From Chloroflexota bacterium (GTDB lineage: Bacteria > Chloroflexota > Anaerolineae > CG2-30-64-16), in contig JAKPQT010000683.1 in the NCBI GenBank assembly GCA_029555885.1, positions 1 through 16,880 on the forward strand: DNA of 16,880 bases, given 5' to 3'. The position numbers and the translations under genes were made by a program. Positions 1 to 6,157 of this stretch are shown piece after piece (the first letter of the stretch is position 1; each line of letters starts with the position of its first letter). The notes under the pieces were generated by a model. The model had not been told where the DNA came from. It did no database searches and was given only the letters and a program-made list of their open reading frames with translations.

Positions 1-2
1 GC

Positions 3-101
3 GGGTTGCCCGAGGCGCGTGATGAGGGTGCCACCGGTGGGCGCGCAGCTCCGGCGATGCCTGCTGCCCGGCTCAACCGGCTTGTCGGGGAGATGTACTG
101 A
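3..101 (+). CDS. 3' end of an unidentified upstream gene (partial)
   Basis: Frame 3 is open from the first base of the window to a TGA at 99-101 and reads as a 32-residue C-terminal tail ending in LNRLVGEMY. The TGA shares its last base with the ATG of the next gene (TGATG), the usual arrangement of translationally coupled genes. This coupling is the main reason to believe the frame is real. The tail is rich in Ala, Gly and Arg and carries no motif that names a family. The neighbours (thioredoxin-like protein, ferredoxin, lipoyl carrier) would be compatible with a redox enzyme subunit, but that is only context. The start lies outside the window. Confidence 0.5.
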   Translation, partial: GLPEARDEGATGGRAAPAMPAARLNRLVGEMY

Positions 102-685
102 TGGCTACAAATTGGTTTACGGAGTACGACGCGGCTGTGGCGGCCGCCAGGGAAACGCATAAGCCGATCCTGCTGCAGTTCCACCGCGATAAGTGCGCCG
201 GCTGCAAGAAGCTGTACGCGCTGACCTATCCCGACGCCGAGGTCGCGGCGGAGCTGCACGAGTGGTTCGTACCGCTGCATTTGGATATCCTCCAGCACCG
301 CGACATCCGGGCGCGCTACGCCGCGGTCTGGACGCCCTCGTTCTATGTGCTGGACTGGACGGGAAAGCTGCACTTCCATCTCGACGGATACGTGGGGCCG
401 GAGGACTTTCGCGTGGTCATGCGTCTGGCAAGAGCCGCGGTGGACACGACCCGTGGCCGCTATGATGCCGTGATGGAGTTGATGGAGGACGGCCTGATGC
501 GGTTTCCCGACAACCCGCGGGCCGCAGCCATGCTGTTCCGCAAGGGGATGGCGTGGTACCTCTCGACCTGGGATCGCGATGCCTTTCGGGATGCGATGCT
601 CGACATTATCGAGCGGTATCCGGCCAGTCCCGAAGCGCGTATGTGGCCGTGGACGGACGACCCCGCGGCCGAACTCGGGGCCTGA
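101..685 (+). CDS. Thioredoxin-fold protein with CAGC motif and helical C-terminal extension
   Basis: This is a 194-residue cytoplasmic protein without a signal peptide. Residues 1-110 form a thioredoxin-like domain: the helix before the active site is followed by a strand (PILLQFH), then C32-A-G-C35, and then a WTPSFYVLD segment that supplies the cis-proline loop (TP). The layout resembles the thioredoxin_7/DUF255-like group rather than classical WCGPC thioredoxins. Residues 115-185 look like one or two tetratricopeptide-like helix pairs (YDAVMELMEDGLMRFPDNPRA, then a second pair ending ERYPASPEARMW), which suggests protein-protein binding. The ATG at 101 follows a GGGGAGA box at 87-93 and overlaps the upstream stop. 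A role as a dithiol reductase or sulfur-relay partner for this cluster is inferred. The substrate is unknown. Confidence 0.8.
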   Translation: MATNWFTEYDAAVAAARETHKPILLQFHRDKCAGCKKLYALTYPDAEVAAELHEWFVPLHLDILQHRDIRARYAAVWTPSFYVLDWTGKLHFHLDGYVGPEDFRVVMRLARAAVDTTRGRYDAVMELMEDGLMRFPDNPRAAAMLFRKGMAWYLSTWDRDAFRDAMLDIIERYPASPEARMWPWTDDPAAELGA

Positions 686-761
686 TGCCCTCATGCACCA
701 CGCGCCAGGCGCAGCGCGAGGCGCCCCGCGCATCTGTTTAGAAGTAGAGAGGAACTACAAA

Positions 762-968
762 GTGCTACAACCCTTTATCATCAAACGTCGCTGCCCGGCT
801 CAGGACGCTCTCTGCAAGGCGATTCCGGCCTGTTCGCGTGACGCCATTCATTACGTTGCCGACGAGAACGAGCCGTTGGGCGGGGTCATCGTTTTTGACT
901 ACGACAAGTGCGATGGGTGCGGGAAGTGCGTCCAAGAATGCTGCGGCAGTGCCATCGAGATGCGGTAG
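762..968 (+). CDS. Small dicluster-type 4Fe-4S ferredoxin
   Basis: A 68-residue protein read from GTG 762, chosen because an AGAGAGG ribosome binding site lies at 746-752. The longer in-frame ATG at 579 would run through the preceding gene and is unlikely. The C-terminal half carries a classical C50-x2-C53-x2-C56-x3-C60 4Fe-4S motif (CDGCGKCVQEC). The N-terminal half has a more widely spaced set, C11, C18 and C24, plus C61 next to the second motif, so it may bind a second, atypical cluster. The protein would act as a soluble one-electron carrier in the cytoplasm. Its position between a thioredoxin-fold protein and a lipoyl carrier suggests it delivers electrons to a redox enzyme encoded just upstream of the window. 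That link is inferred from position only. Confidence 0.85.
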   Translation: MLQPFIIKRRCPAQDALCKAIPACSRDAIHYVADENEPLGGVIVFDYDKCDGCGKCVQECCGSAIEMR

Positions 969-1086
969 CCGTAAGCCACCTGGTAGCCAATCGCCAGCCT
1001 CGCCTCCGACCGCTTTCCAGCACAAGCCTCGCCCAGGCTCCCGGAATATGACCGGGCTCATAGTCTGAGGGCAGAGGTTGGTGTAA
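969..1086 (+). other. Intergenic stretch, no gene seen
   Basis: About 118 bases between the ferredoxin stop and the promoter region hold no convincing open frame. Two small adjacent stem-loops can be drawn: AGCCT/AGGCT at 1025-1039 and CCCGG/CCGGG at 1040-1056. Neither is followed by a T-run, so they are poor candidates for an intrinsic terminator. Confidence 0.4.
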
Positions 1087-1128
1087 TTTACTATATGCAA
1101 TAATCCTTATATAGTGCAGTTTGCATAT
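1087..1128 (+). promoter_or_regulatory. Sigma70-like promoter with overlapping inverted-repeat operator
   Basis: TTTACT (1087-1092) and TATAGT (1110-1115) are separated by 17 bases and match the -35 and -10 consensus at 4/6 and 5/6. An exact 8-bp inverted repeat, ATATGCAA at 1093-1100 and TTGCATAT at 1121-1128, sits in the spacer just after the -35 and at the expected transcription start. This is a typical placement for a repressor or a dimeric redox regulator. The surrounding DNA is much more AT-rich than the rest of the window. It probably drives the genes from the lipoyl carrier onward, leaving a leader of about 100 bases. Confidence 0.6.
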
Positions 1129-1222
1129 TTAGTGTGGTAGAGCGGAGGAGCGAGGCACAAGACCACAGGTCTGCCAGGGAGCGCCGCTACGCCACTGCAC
1201 GGTGCACAAAAAGGAGATCGCA

Positions 1223-1672
1223 GTGAGCAGCGAATATCTCGAAACTACGGTTGACAAATTCATCTTTCGGGTGAAGGTCGGTTACCTCTACAGCGAGGCC
1301 GGCGTCTGGGCAGCCTATGATCAGGCGACCAACACGGCCCGCGTCGGCCTGAGCGATTTTCGCCAGCAAGCCAGCGGCGATGTCGCTTTCGTGGACCTAC
1401 CTGCGATCGGCGCCCATCTGGAGGCCGGTGGCGATCTGGCCAACATCGAAACCATCAAGGTGGACTTAGCAGTGCCTGCGCCGTTCGGGGGCGAGGTGGT
1501 AGCCGTCAACGCAGGGCTTGACGACAGCCCCGAGCTGATCAACCAAACACCCTACGGCGACGGCTGGCTGGTTGAGTTGAGGCCGGAGAGCTGGCCTGCC
1601 GAAGGGCTGCTGGATGCGCCGGCTTACCTCGCCGTCATGCAGGCGCAAGCTGAGGCGGAGGCGTCGAAATGA
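1223..1672 (+). CDS. GcvH-like lipoyl carrier protein
   Basis: This 149-residue protein belongs to the glycine cleavage H-protein fold. The stretch around residues 75-118 has the hallmark order: lipoylation lysine K79 in an ETIKV context, then GGEVVAVNAGLDDSPELIN, then PYGDGWLVEL. K79 is the predicted site of lipoyl attachment. GTG 1223 was chosen over GTG 1202 because AAGGAG lies at 1211-1216, six bases upstream. No P-, T- or L-protein of glycine cleavage is nearby. Orphan H-like proteins are known as LbpA sulfur carriers of the sHdr sulfur-oxidation pathway, and in other organisms in lipoate-relay roles, so a persulfide- or electron-carrying arm is a better guess than glycine degradation. 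The C-terminus has about 25 extra Ala- and Glu-rich residues. The next gene starts inside its stop codon. Confidence 0.85.
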   Translation: MSSEYLETTVDKFIFRVKVGYLYSEAGVWAAYDQATNTARVGLSDFRQQASGDVAFVDLPAIGAHLEAGGDLANIETIKVDLAVPAPFGGEVVAVNAGLDDSPELINQTPYGDGWLVELRPESWPAEGLLDAPAYLAVMQAQAEAEASK

Positions 1673-2082
1673 GCAAGCGAGTGATCATTGTGCCGTGCAG
1701 CGGCATCGGCAAAACCTATGGGACGGTGACGCGCGAGGCGGCCTATCAAGTCGCGGAGGACCTGCGGCCCGAGACGACGACCATCGTACCGCTATCGCTA
1801 TTGGTGTTGGGCGACGAGGCTGCGCTGGCAAGCGTCCAGGACGCTCAGGTCATCACGATGGATGGCTGCAAGCTGGCCTGCGCCACGCTCAATGTGCGCG
1901 GGGCGGGCGGGGAGGTCGCCAAAGACTTCACCGTATTGGACGTTTTCCGGCGCAACAAGGCCCTGAAGCCCCAGGGCATCAGCGCGCTGAACGAGGGGGG
2001 CCAGGCCCTGGCCCGTGCGCTGGCCGAAGAGGTCGCGCAGACGGCCGATGAAGTGATTGCCGGAGGAAATGACCATGCCTAG
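1669..2082 (+). CDS. DGC-domain putative metal-binding protein 1
   Basis: This 137-residue protein matches the DGC (PF08859-type) family, named for a conserved Asp-Gly-Cys and thought to bind zinc through conserved cysteines. Here the motif is DGCKLAC (residues 65-71), with C67 and C71, and an N-terminal VPCSG supplies C10. The fourth cysteine of the family, present at C46 of the neighbouring paralogue, is missing and the region reads TTTIVPLS. It may therefore bind metal differently or act in a complex with the second copy. The ATG overlaps the carrier gene stop by 4 bases and has GGAGG at 1657-1661. No enzymatic function is established for this family. Confidence 0.8.
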   Translation: MSKRVIIVPCSGIGKTYGTVTREAAYQVAEDLRPETTTIVPLSLLVLGDEAALASVQDAQVITMDGCKLACATLNVRGAGGEVAKDFTVLDVFRRNKALKPQGISALNEGGQALARALAEEVAQTADEVIAGGNDHA

Positions 2083-2812
2083 TCTCCCGAAACGTAAAGT
2101 GGGCATCGTGGCGTGCTCGGGCGAAGAACTGCCCGCGGGCACCGTCACCCGCCTGGCTGCACTCAAAGTGCTGGAGGACCTGCGGCCCAGCGAGACCGTG
2201 ACGATCTGCCTGCCGCTTTTCCTGGCCGGTGGCGAAGGAGATCGCGCTTTTGCCAAGTTCTACCCCACTATCGCCGTAGACGGCTGCGAGAAGCGCTGCG
2301 CCGCGCGCGCTACCGAGCTGTACAGCAATAAGCCGGCCGCCAGCATCGTGCTGGACGACCTCCTGGCGCAGCACGACCTGCCGGCCCCGCAGGGCCTGCG
2401 CCGGCTCACGCCGGAAAGCCAGCCCGTCGTAGACGCCCTGGCCGATGCTATCGCCGCCGAAGTGGATCACCTGATGGCTGTGCGCTGGAGTCGCACCGAG
2501 GGCGCGATCCTGGAGGCCGAGCCTGCGGCCCAGGAAGCGGTCAGCACCTCAGCCTGCGCGTGCGGGTCGGGCATCCCGGTGACAACCGTGGAAGTGGCCG
2601 GCCGTGCGGTGCAGATCATGGCCCTGGAGCCGGTCCTGGAGCTGGCCTACAACCAGGGGCTGCGCGCCAACGGTGAGCTGCCGCCGGAAATCCTGCAGAC
2701 CGTGCAGGTCTACAACACCGTGCCGGCCGGCGAGGAAGAGCAGTACGCTCAGGCGCTGGATCTTGCCTGGCGTGCCTACTGCGAGCAACGCGAGGGGCAG
2801 GCGCATGGCTAA
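2075..2812 (+). CDS. DGC-domain putative metal-binding protein 2 with C-terminal extension
   Basis: A 245-residue protein. Residues 1-132 form a DGC domain with four cysteines: C14 (VACSG), C46 (ICLPLF), and C71 and C75 (DGCEKRC). A linker of about 25 residues leads to CAC (C161, C163), followed by a roughly 75-residue second domain that starts TTVEVAGRAVQIMALEPVLE and ends in a charged helix. I do not recognise that domain. ATG 2075 is preferred over ATG 2069 because GGAGGA at 2062-2067 is correctly spaced only for the former. It overlaps the end of the first DGC gene by 8 bases. The pair probably arose by duplication, and only this copy keeps all four putative ligands. Confidence 0.8.
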   Translation: MPSLPKRKVGIVACSGEELPAGTVTRLAALKVLEDLRPSETVTICLPLFLAGGEGDRAFAKFYPTIAVDGCEKRCAARATELYSNKPAASIVLDDLLAQHDLPAPQGLRRLTPESQPVVDALADAIAAEVDHLMAVRWSRTEGAILEAEPAAQEAVSTSACACGSGIPVTTVEVAGRAVQIMALEPVLELAYNQGLRANGELPPEILQTVQVYNTVPAGEEEQYAQALDLAWRAYCEQREGQAHG

Positions 2813-3266
2813 GACCGCAACTTACACCACCGAAGTAACCTGGCGCGGGGATCACTGGGGCCACATCATCATGGGCAACGGCCCGCAGATGGCTTTCTCC
2901 GCGCCGCCCGACGCCTACGGCCAGGCCGGCGTATTGACCCCGGAGGATGCATTCGTCGCCGCGGCCAACACTTGTGTGATGATGATGTTTCTGTGGGCCA
3001 GCGAGCGGTTCAAGCTCGACCTGGTGGACTATCGCTGCCGCACCGAGGGTACGAAGAAGATCGAGCTGGATCGCACTGAGATCTTTACGCACCTGCGCTT
3101 CTGGCCGGACATTACGGTGCGGGCGGATGCCGACGGAGATGTCGGGAGCACCGAAAAACGCGTGCTCAAGGCCCTCGCCTCGGCGCAGAAGTACAGCCTG
3201 GTCGCCAATTCGGTCAAGAGCGAGATCGTCGTGGAACCGAAAATCACCGTCATAGAGAGGACATGA
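2805..3266 (+). CDS. OsmC/Ohr-like protein lacking the second catalytic cysteine
   Basis: This 153-residue protein has the OsmC fold: an N-terminal strand pair, the long central helix beginning TPEDAFVAAANTC57VMM with the peroxidatic-type cysteine, and the C-terminal LKALASAQKYSLVANSVKS helix. In OsmC and Ohr hydroperoxide reductases the latter helix normally carries a resolving cysteine. Here that place holds Tyr-Ser (residues 130-131). C78 lies in a different strand. The protein may therefore carry a thiol or persulfide on C57 rather than run the dithiol peroxidase cycle, and OsmC-like proteins are commonly found next to sulfur-carrier genes. ATG 2805 overlaps the previous stop by 8 bases, with a GAGG box near 2792. 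Confidence 0.8.
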   Translation: MAKTATYTTEVTWRGDHWGHIIMGNGPQMAFSAPPDAYGQAGVLTPEDAFVAAANTCVMMMFLWASERFKLDLVDYRCRTEGTKKIELDRTEIFTHLRFWPDITVRADADGDVGSTEKRVLKALASAQKYSLVANSVKSEIVVEPKITVIERT

Positions 3267-3267
3267 C

Positions 3268-3582
3268 ATGCTAAACATCAAGGTTTTGGGTCCGGGCTGC
3301 GCGAACTGCTTCAAAGTGGAAGGCCTGGCGATCGCCGCGGTGGAGTTCCTGAATAATCAGAAGCCGCAGCTATTCGAAGGTGTGGAGGTGACGCTGCAGC
3401 ATCTGAGCGACAGGAACGACTTTGCCAAATATCACGTGATGTATACGCCGGGGCTGGTCATCAACGAACAGCTCGTCAGCGCCGGGCGACTCCCGAGTGC
3501 GCTGGAAATCATCGGCGCCCTCGAAAAAGCGTTGTCGGCTGACCAGACGACTGCACAGCCACCAGCGAGCAGACCGGCATGA
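3268..3582 (+). CDS. Small CxxC thioredoxin (redox-active disulfide protein 2 / Thioredoxin_3 type)
   Basis: This 104-residue protein starts LNIKVLGPGCANCFK, placing C11-A-N-C14 directly after the first strand as in the short archaeal-type thioredoxins of the PF13192 group. A YTPGLVINE segment supplies the cis-proline loop. There is no signal peptide, so it is cytoplasmic. ATG 3268 lies one base after the OsmC-like stop, with GAGAGG at 3255-3260. In many genomes this family accompanies permeases, CcdA and arsenic or sulfur genes. Here it could reduce the CcdA-like protein encoded downstream, or the arsenate reductases further on. Both partnerships are inferred. Confidence 0.85.
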   Translation: MLNIKVLGPGCANCFKVEGLAIAAVEFLNNQKPQLFEGVEVTLQHLSDRNDFAKYHVMYTPGLVINEQLVSAGRLPSALEIIGALEKALSADQTTAQPPASRPA

Positions 3583-3944
3583 GCACCGATCACAGAGCGT
3601 ATCGCCAACATCTTGAGGAGCGCCTGGTGCAGTTGGGCCAGGAACAACCCGGTCCCATGAGCGGCTTTGCGCGACTGCACAAGAAGGCCATCGAAGATGG
3701 GGCGCTCAGCACAAAAACCAAGGAACTCATGGCCCTGGCGATCAGCATCGCAGTGCGCTGTGAGGGTTGCATCGCCTACCACACCCACGATGCTGTCGCG
3801 GCAGGGGCGACGCGCAAGGAGTTGCTGGAAACAATCAGCGTCGCGATCTTGATGGGTGGCGGTCCGGCTTCGATGTATGCGGCCCACGCCCTGGACGCCA
3901 TCGAGCAGTTCATGCCGGCCCCCGCGCCGGTAGCAGAGGAGTAA
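3579..3944 (+). CDS. AhpD-like carboxymuconolactone decarboxylase family protein
   Basis: The product is 121 residues, all alpha-helical. It has the CMD/AhpD signature: E49 in TKELMALAISIAV, then C61-E-G-C64-IAYHTH, in which the CxxC and H68 correspond to the catalytic dithiol and histidine of AhpD alkylhydroperoxidases. The following helix (AVAAGATRKELLETISVAILMGGGPA) is typical of the family. It is therefore probably a dithiol redox protein rather than a true decarboxylase. In the classical AhpD cycle the dithiol is reduced through lipoyl carriers, which makes its presence in an operon with a GcvH-like protein notable. It overlaps the upstream gene by 4 bases (ATGA). Confidence 0.85.
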   Translation: MSTDHRAYRQHLEERLVQLGQEQPGPMSGFARLHKKAIEDGALSTKTKELMALAISIAVRCEGCIAYHTHDAVAAGATRKELLETISVAILMGGGPASMYAAHALDAIEQFMPAPAPVAEE

Positions 3945-3952
3945 CCGTCGGT

Positions 3953-4522
3953 ATGCCACCGAAACACAAGACCGCCAACCTGCCCCGCCAGTCGCAGGCG
4001 AAGACTCAACCGGCCGCCCGGAAGCCGGATCGGTTCCTGTCGCTCCTGGTGATTGCCAGTATCGCCGTGGTCGTCGCGGGCATTATCCTGCTCAAACATC
4101 AGCCATCAGACGCGGTGGCGCTTTCGGTGACGCCGCCAGCCCAGGTAAGTGCACCGGCCGCCAACCAGCCGGCCGCTGCGGTGGCCGGGCCGTTCAAGCC
4201 CAGTTCGCCGGCTGATCAGCTCGACCAGGCGTTGGCCGCAGGCCAGCCGGCCCTGGTCTTTATGCACTCCAACAACTGCCAGTCCTGCATCGATATGATG
4301 CATGTAGTAGACCAGGTATACCCGGAGTTTGCGGCACAGGTGGTCCTGATCGATGTCAATGTCTACGATGCGGCCAACGGCCCGCTGATGGAGACGCTGG
4401 GGCTGCGTTACATTCCGACGGTGGTCGTCTTTGACAAGGCAGGCCAGGGCTCGCAGAATGTCGGCGCGATGGCGGCCGACGACTTCCGCGCCTTCCTGCG
4501 CCAGCGCGCCCTGGGGGGCTGA
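3953..4522 (+). CDS. Membrane-anchored extracytoplasmic thioredoxin-like protein
   Basis: A 189-residue protein. Basic residues 1-27 precede one hydrophobic segment (about 28-47, FLSLLVIASIAVVVAGIILL), followed by a Pro/Ala-rich spacer to about residue 82 and a thioredoxin domain with C109-Q-S-C112 and the cis-proline segment YIPTVVVFD. The positive N-terminus predicts a cytoplasmic N-terminus and an external catalytic domain. ATG 3953 has AGAGGAG at 3935-3941. The in-frame start at 3767 lies inside the preceding gene. The next gene encodes a CcdA-like transporter, its natural electron donor. The pair would reduce disulfides outside the membrane, for example on apocytochromes or a partner enzyme. 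Confidence 0.85.
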   Translation: MPPKHKTANLPRQSQAKTQPAARKPDRFLSLLVIASIAVVVAGIILLKHQPSDAVALSVTPPAQVSAPAANQPAAAVAGPFKPSSPADQLDQALAAGQPALVFMHSNNCQSCIDMMHVVDQVYPEFAAQVVLIDVNVYDAANGPLMETLGLRYIPTVVVFDKAGQGSQNVGAMAADDFRAFLRQRALGG

Positions 4523-4523
4523 G

Positions 4524-5198
4524 ATGGAGTGGGATTTCTCGGTCATCCAGCATCTCTCGCCGCTGGCGCTGCTGCTGGTCTTCGCCGGCGGCGTGGTTAC
4601 CAGTATCGGACCCTGCAACATGGCGATGATCCCGCTCATCATCGGCTATGTCGGGGGCAGCCGCGATCTCCCGCGCGGGCGCAGCTTCGTGCTGTCGGCG
4701 ACCTTCGCCACCGGTCTGGCGATCACCTTTATGCTGCTGGGGGTAGCCGTCTCGTTTGTCGGCGGGCTGGTGGGCGCGGGCCATCAGTGGTTCTATTACG
4801 TCGTGGCCGGGGTCTGCATCCTGATCGGCCTGCAGTTGCTGGGCTTGATCCACCTGCCCATGCCCGATTTTCTGGCCGAGCAGCGGCAGCGGATGGCCTG
4901 GCGCGGCGCGCCGGGTGCGCTGGCGCTGGGACTGGTGTCCGGGTTGGTTTCGTCGCAATGTGCGACGCCGGTACTGGCCGCCATTCTGACCTACGTGATG
5001 GCCGAAGGCGCGATGGCCTACGGCGCGCTGCTGCTCTTCGTCTACGCCCTGGGCCGTGGGGTGCCGATCGTGGCAGCCGGCACCTTCACCGGCGCACTGA
5101 AGCAACTGCGTGCGTTTGGCCGCTGGTCCGGCGCGCTGGAAAAGGTCAGCGGGGTCATCGTGATCGCCGTTGGGCTGTACCTGGTCTGGCTGGCCTGA
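4524..5198 (+). CDS. ccdA: CcdA/DsbD-type transmembrane thiol transporter
   Basis: A 224-residue polytopic protein with six hydrophobic segments. The two membrane-embedded cysteines of the CcdA family are present in matching contexts: C31 in TSIGPCNMAMIPLIIGY (helix 1) and C146 in SSQCATPVLAAIL (helix 4). The protein moves reducing equivalents from cytoplasmic thioredoxin to an external thioredoxin-like partner. The gene begins one base after the tethered thioredoxin stop, with a G-run at 4513-4518 as the likely ribosome binding site. A longer in-frame ATG at 4431 lies within the preceding gene and would add a non-membrane leader. The same system could serve the multiheme cytochrome encoded at 8400, because CxxCH cysteines must be reduced before heme attachment. 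Confidence 0.88.
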   Translation: MEWDFSVIQHLSPLALLLVFAGGVVTSIGPCNMAMIPLIIGYVGGSRDLPRGRSFVLSATFATGLAITFMLLGVAVSFVGGLVGAGHQWFYYVVAGVCILIGLQLLGLIHLPMPDFLAEQRQRMAWRGAPGALALGLVSGLVSSQCATPVLAAILTYVMAEGAMAYGALLLFVYALGRGVPIVAAGTFTGALKQLRAFGRWSGALEKVSGVIVIAVGLYLVWLA

Positions 5199-5223
5199 GC
5201 CGGCGCCAGCGGGGGGGGGACGT

Positions 5224-5553
5224 ATGACAACACCCCATCCAGCCGTTCAGGACGCCGGGTGGCGTCAGGTTACCATCCTGCCGGCACGCGGTTGCCGGCG
5301 CAGCCGTCGTCTGCTGGACTACCTGGAGGCCCACGCCATTCCGTTCACACGCGTTGACCTGGAGTCGCCGGAGGGTCAGGCGCTTGCGGAGCAGTACGAT
5401 CTGCGCGCTTCGCCCGGCATCCTGGTGGATGGCGTCAGCGTCAATCCGTTCGACCTGTTGATCCAGCCGGCATGCCGGGTGGACGAGGCCAAGGTGCAGG
5501 GGCTCTTGCGCGGCGGCACGTCGGCGCAGCGCGCAGAAGATGTGAGGATATGA
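5224..5553 (+). CDS. Glutaredoxin-like protein with CxxS motif
   Basis: This 109-residue protein has a glutaredoxin/thioredoxin fold: strand VTILPARG, then C24-R-R-S27, helix RRLLDYLEAHAI, strand PFTRVDLE, and the cis-proline region ASPGILVDG. The second active-site cysteine is serine, so it is monothiol. Such proteins can deglutathionylate, carry Fe-S clusters or bind persulfides. C83 near the C-terminus (QPAC) is a further possible ligand. ATG 5224 follows nine consecutive G residues (5211-5219) that must act as the ribosome binding site. The stop overlaps the next start by 4 bases (ATGA), linking it tightly to the Fe-S protein. Confidence 0.75.
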   Translation: MTTPHPAVQDAGWRQVTILPARGCRRSRRLLDYLEAHAIPFTRVDLESPEGQALAEQYDLRASPGILVDGVSVNPFDLLIQPACRVDEAKVQGLLRGGTSAQRAEDVRI

Positions 5554-6122
5554 CCAAGGCCCCTCTGGTCGGCGCGATCAGGTTGGTGCGCACTCTGCCG
5601 TGCCTGGCCGATCCTGGCAAGCTCATCGTCATCGGCGAGACGGACGCGACGATTGACGGCGTCATGCCACTGCTGAACGCCATCCTGCCTAACGTCTTAA
5701 GCTATCACCCGTTCAGCGGCGTGATGACCTTGCGCCGGCGGCCGGGACTGATCACGCTCTACCCGGATAAGGTCATGATCACCCAGGTCGCCGGCATGGA
5801 GGAAGGGTTAGCCTTGCTGTGTGCCGTGCGTGACCTGGTCAACCAAACCTGGGCGCGGCGGGACGAGATCGAGCCCCGGCCGGAAGGCCGCCGTGTACCC
5901 CGTCCGCTGGATGTTTACGAATTGCTGCCCCGTAGCAACTGCCGCGCCTGCGGCGAAGCGACCTGCATGGCGTTCGCGTTCGGACTGCTGGAGAGCCGTC
6001 ACCGTCCGGAGGAGTGCCCGGCGTTGGCAGATGTGGCCTACGCCGGGCAGCGTCTGGCGCTGGCCGAAATGTTGGACCAGGCTGGGGCTGAAGCCGGCGC
6101 GCCCGACCTGCACGCCCTGTGA
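5550..6122 (+). CDS. Fe-S protein with CxxCGxxxC...C 4Fe-4S domain
   Basis: A 190-residue protein. Residues 1-100 form an alpha/beta domain that I do not recognise, with C18 and C91. Residues 122-160 hold the motif LLPRSNC131-R-A-C134-G-E-A-T-C139-M-A-F-A followed by C156-P. This is the 4Fe-4S domain (PF04060-type) found in RnfB and in the large subunit of the corrinoid Fe-S protein of acetyl-CoA synthase. A cluster-binding electron carrier is therefore likely. The N-terminal part lacks the corrinoid-binding barrel, so it is not CdhD or AcsC itself. The start overlaps the glutaredoxin-like stop, which suggests a shared role such as cluster transfer or thiol-linked electron transfer. Confidence 0.75.
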   Translation: MTKAPLVGAIRLVRTLPCLADPGKLIVIGETDATIDGVMPLLNAILPNVLSYHPFSGVMTLRRRPGLITLYPDKVMITQVAGMEEGLALLCAVRDLVNQTWARRDEIEPRPEGRRVPRPLDVYELLPRSNCRACGEATCMAFAFGLLESRHRPEECPALADVAYAGQRLALAEMLDQAGAEAGAPDLHAL

Positions 6123-6157
6123 GGCGCGCTGCGCGCGGCGGGCCAGGAGGCTGAGGG

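Noticed and set aside
765..1100. 111-codon open frame on the minus strand over the ferredoxin
   Set aside because: It is the shadow of the ferredoxin gene, whose cysteine motifs and ribosome binding site are clear, and it runs into the promoter region.
3579..3944. Gamma-carboxymuconolactone decarboxylase in aromatic degradation
   Set aside because: The CxxC...H motif is that of AhpD-like dithiol proteins, and no aromatic pathway genes are near.
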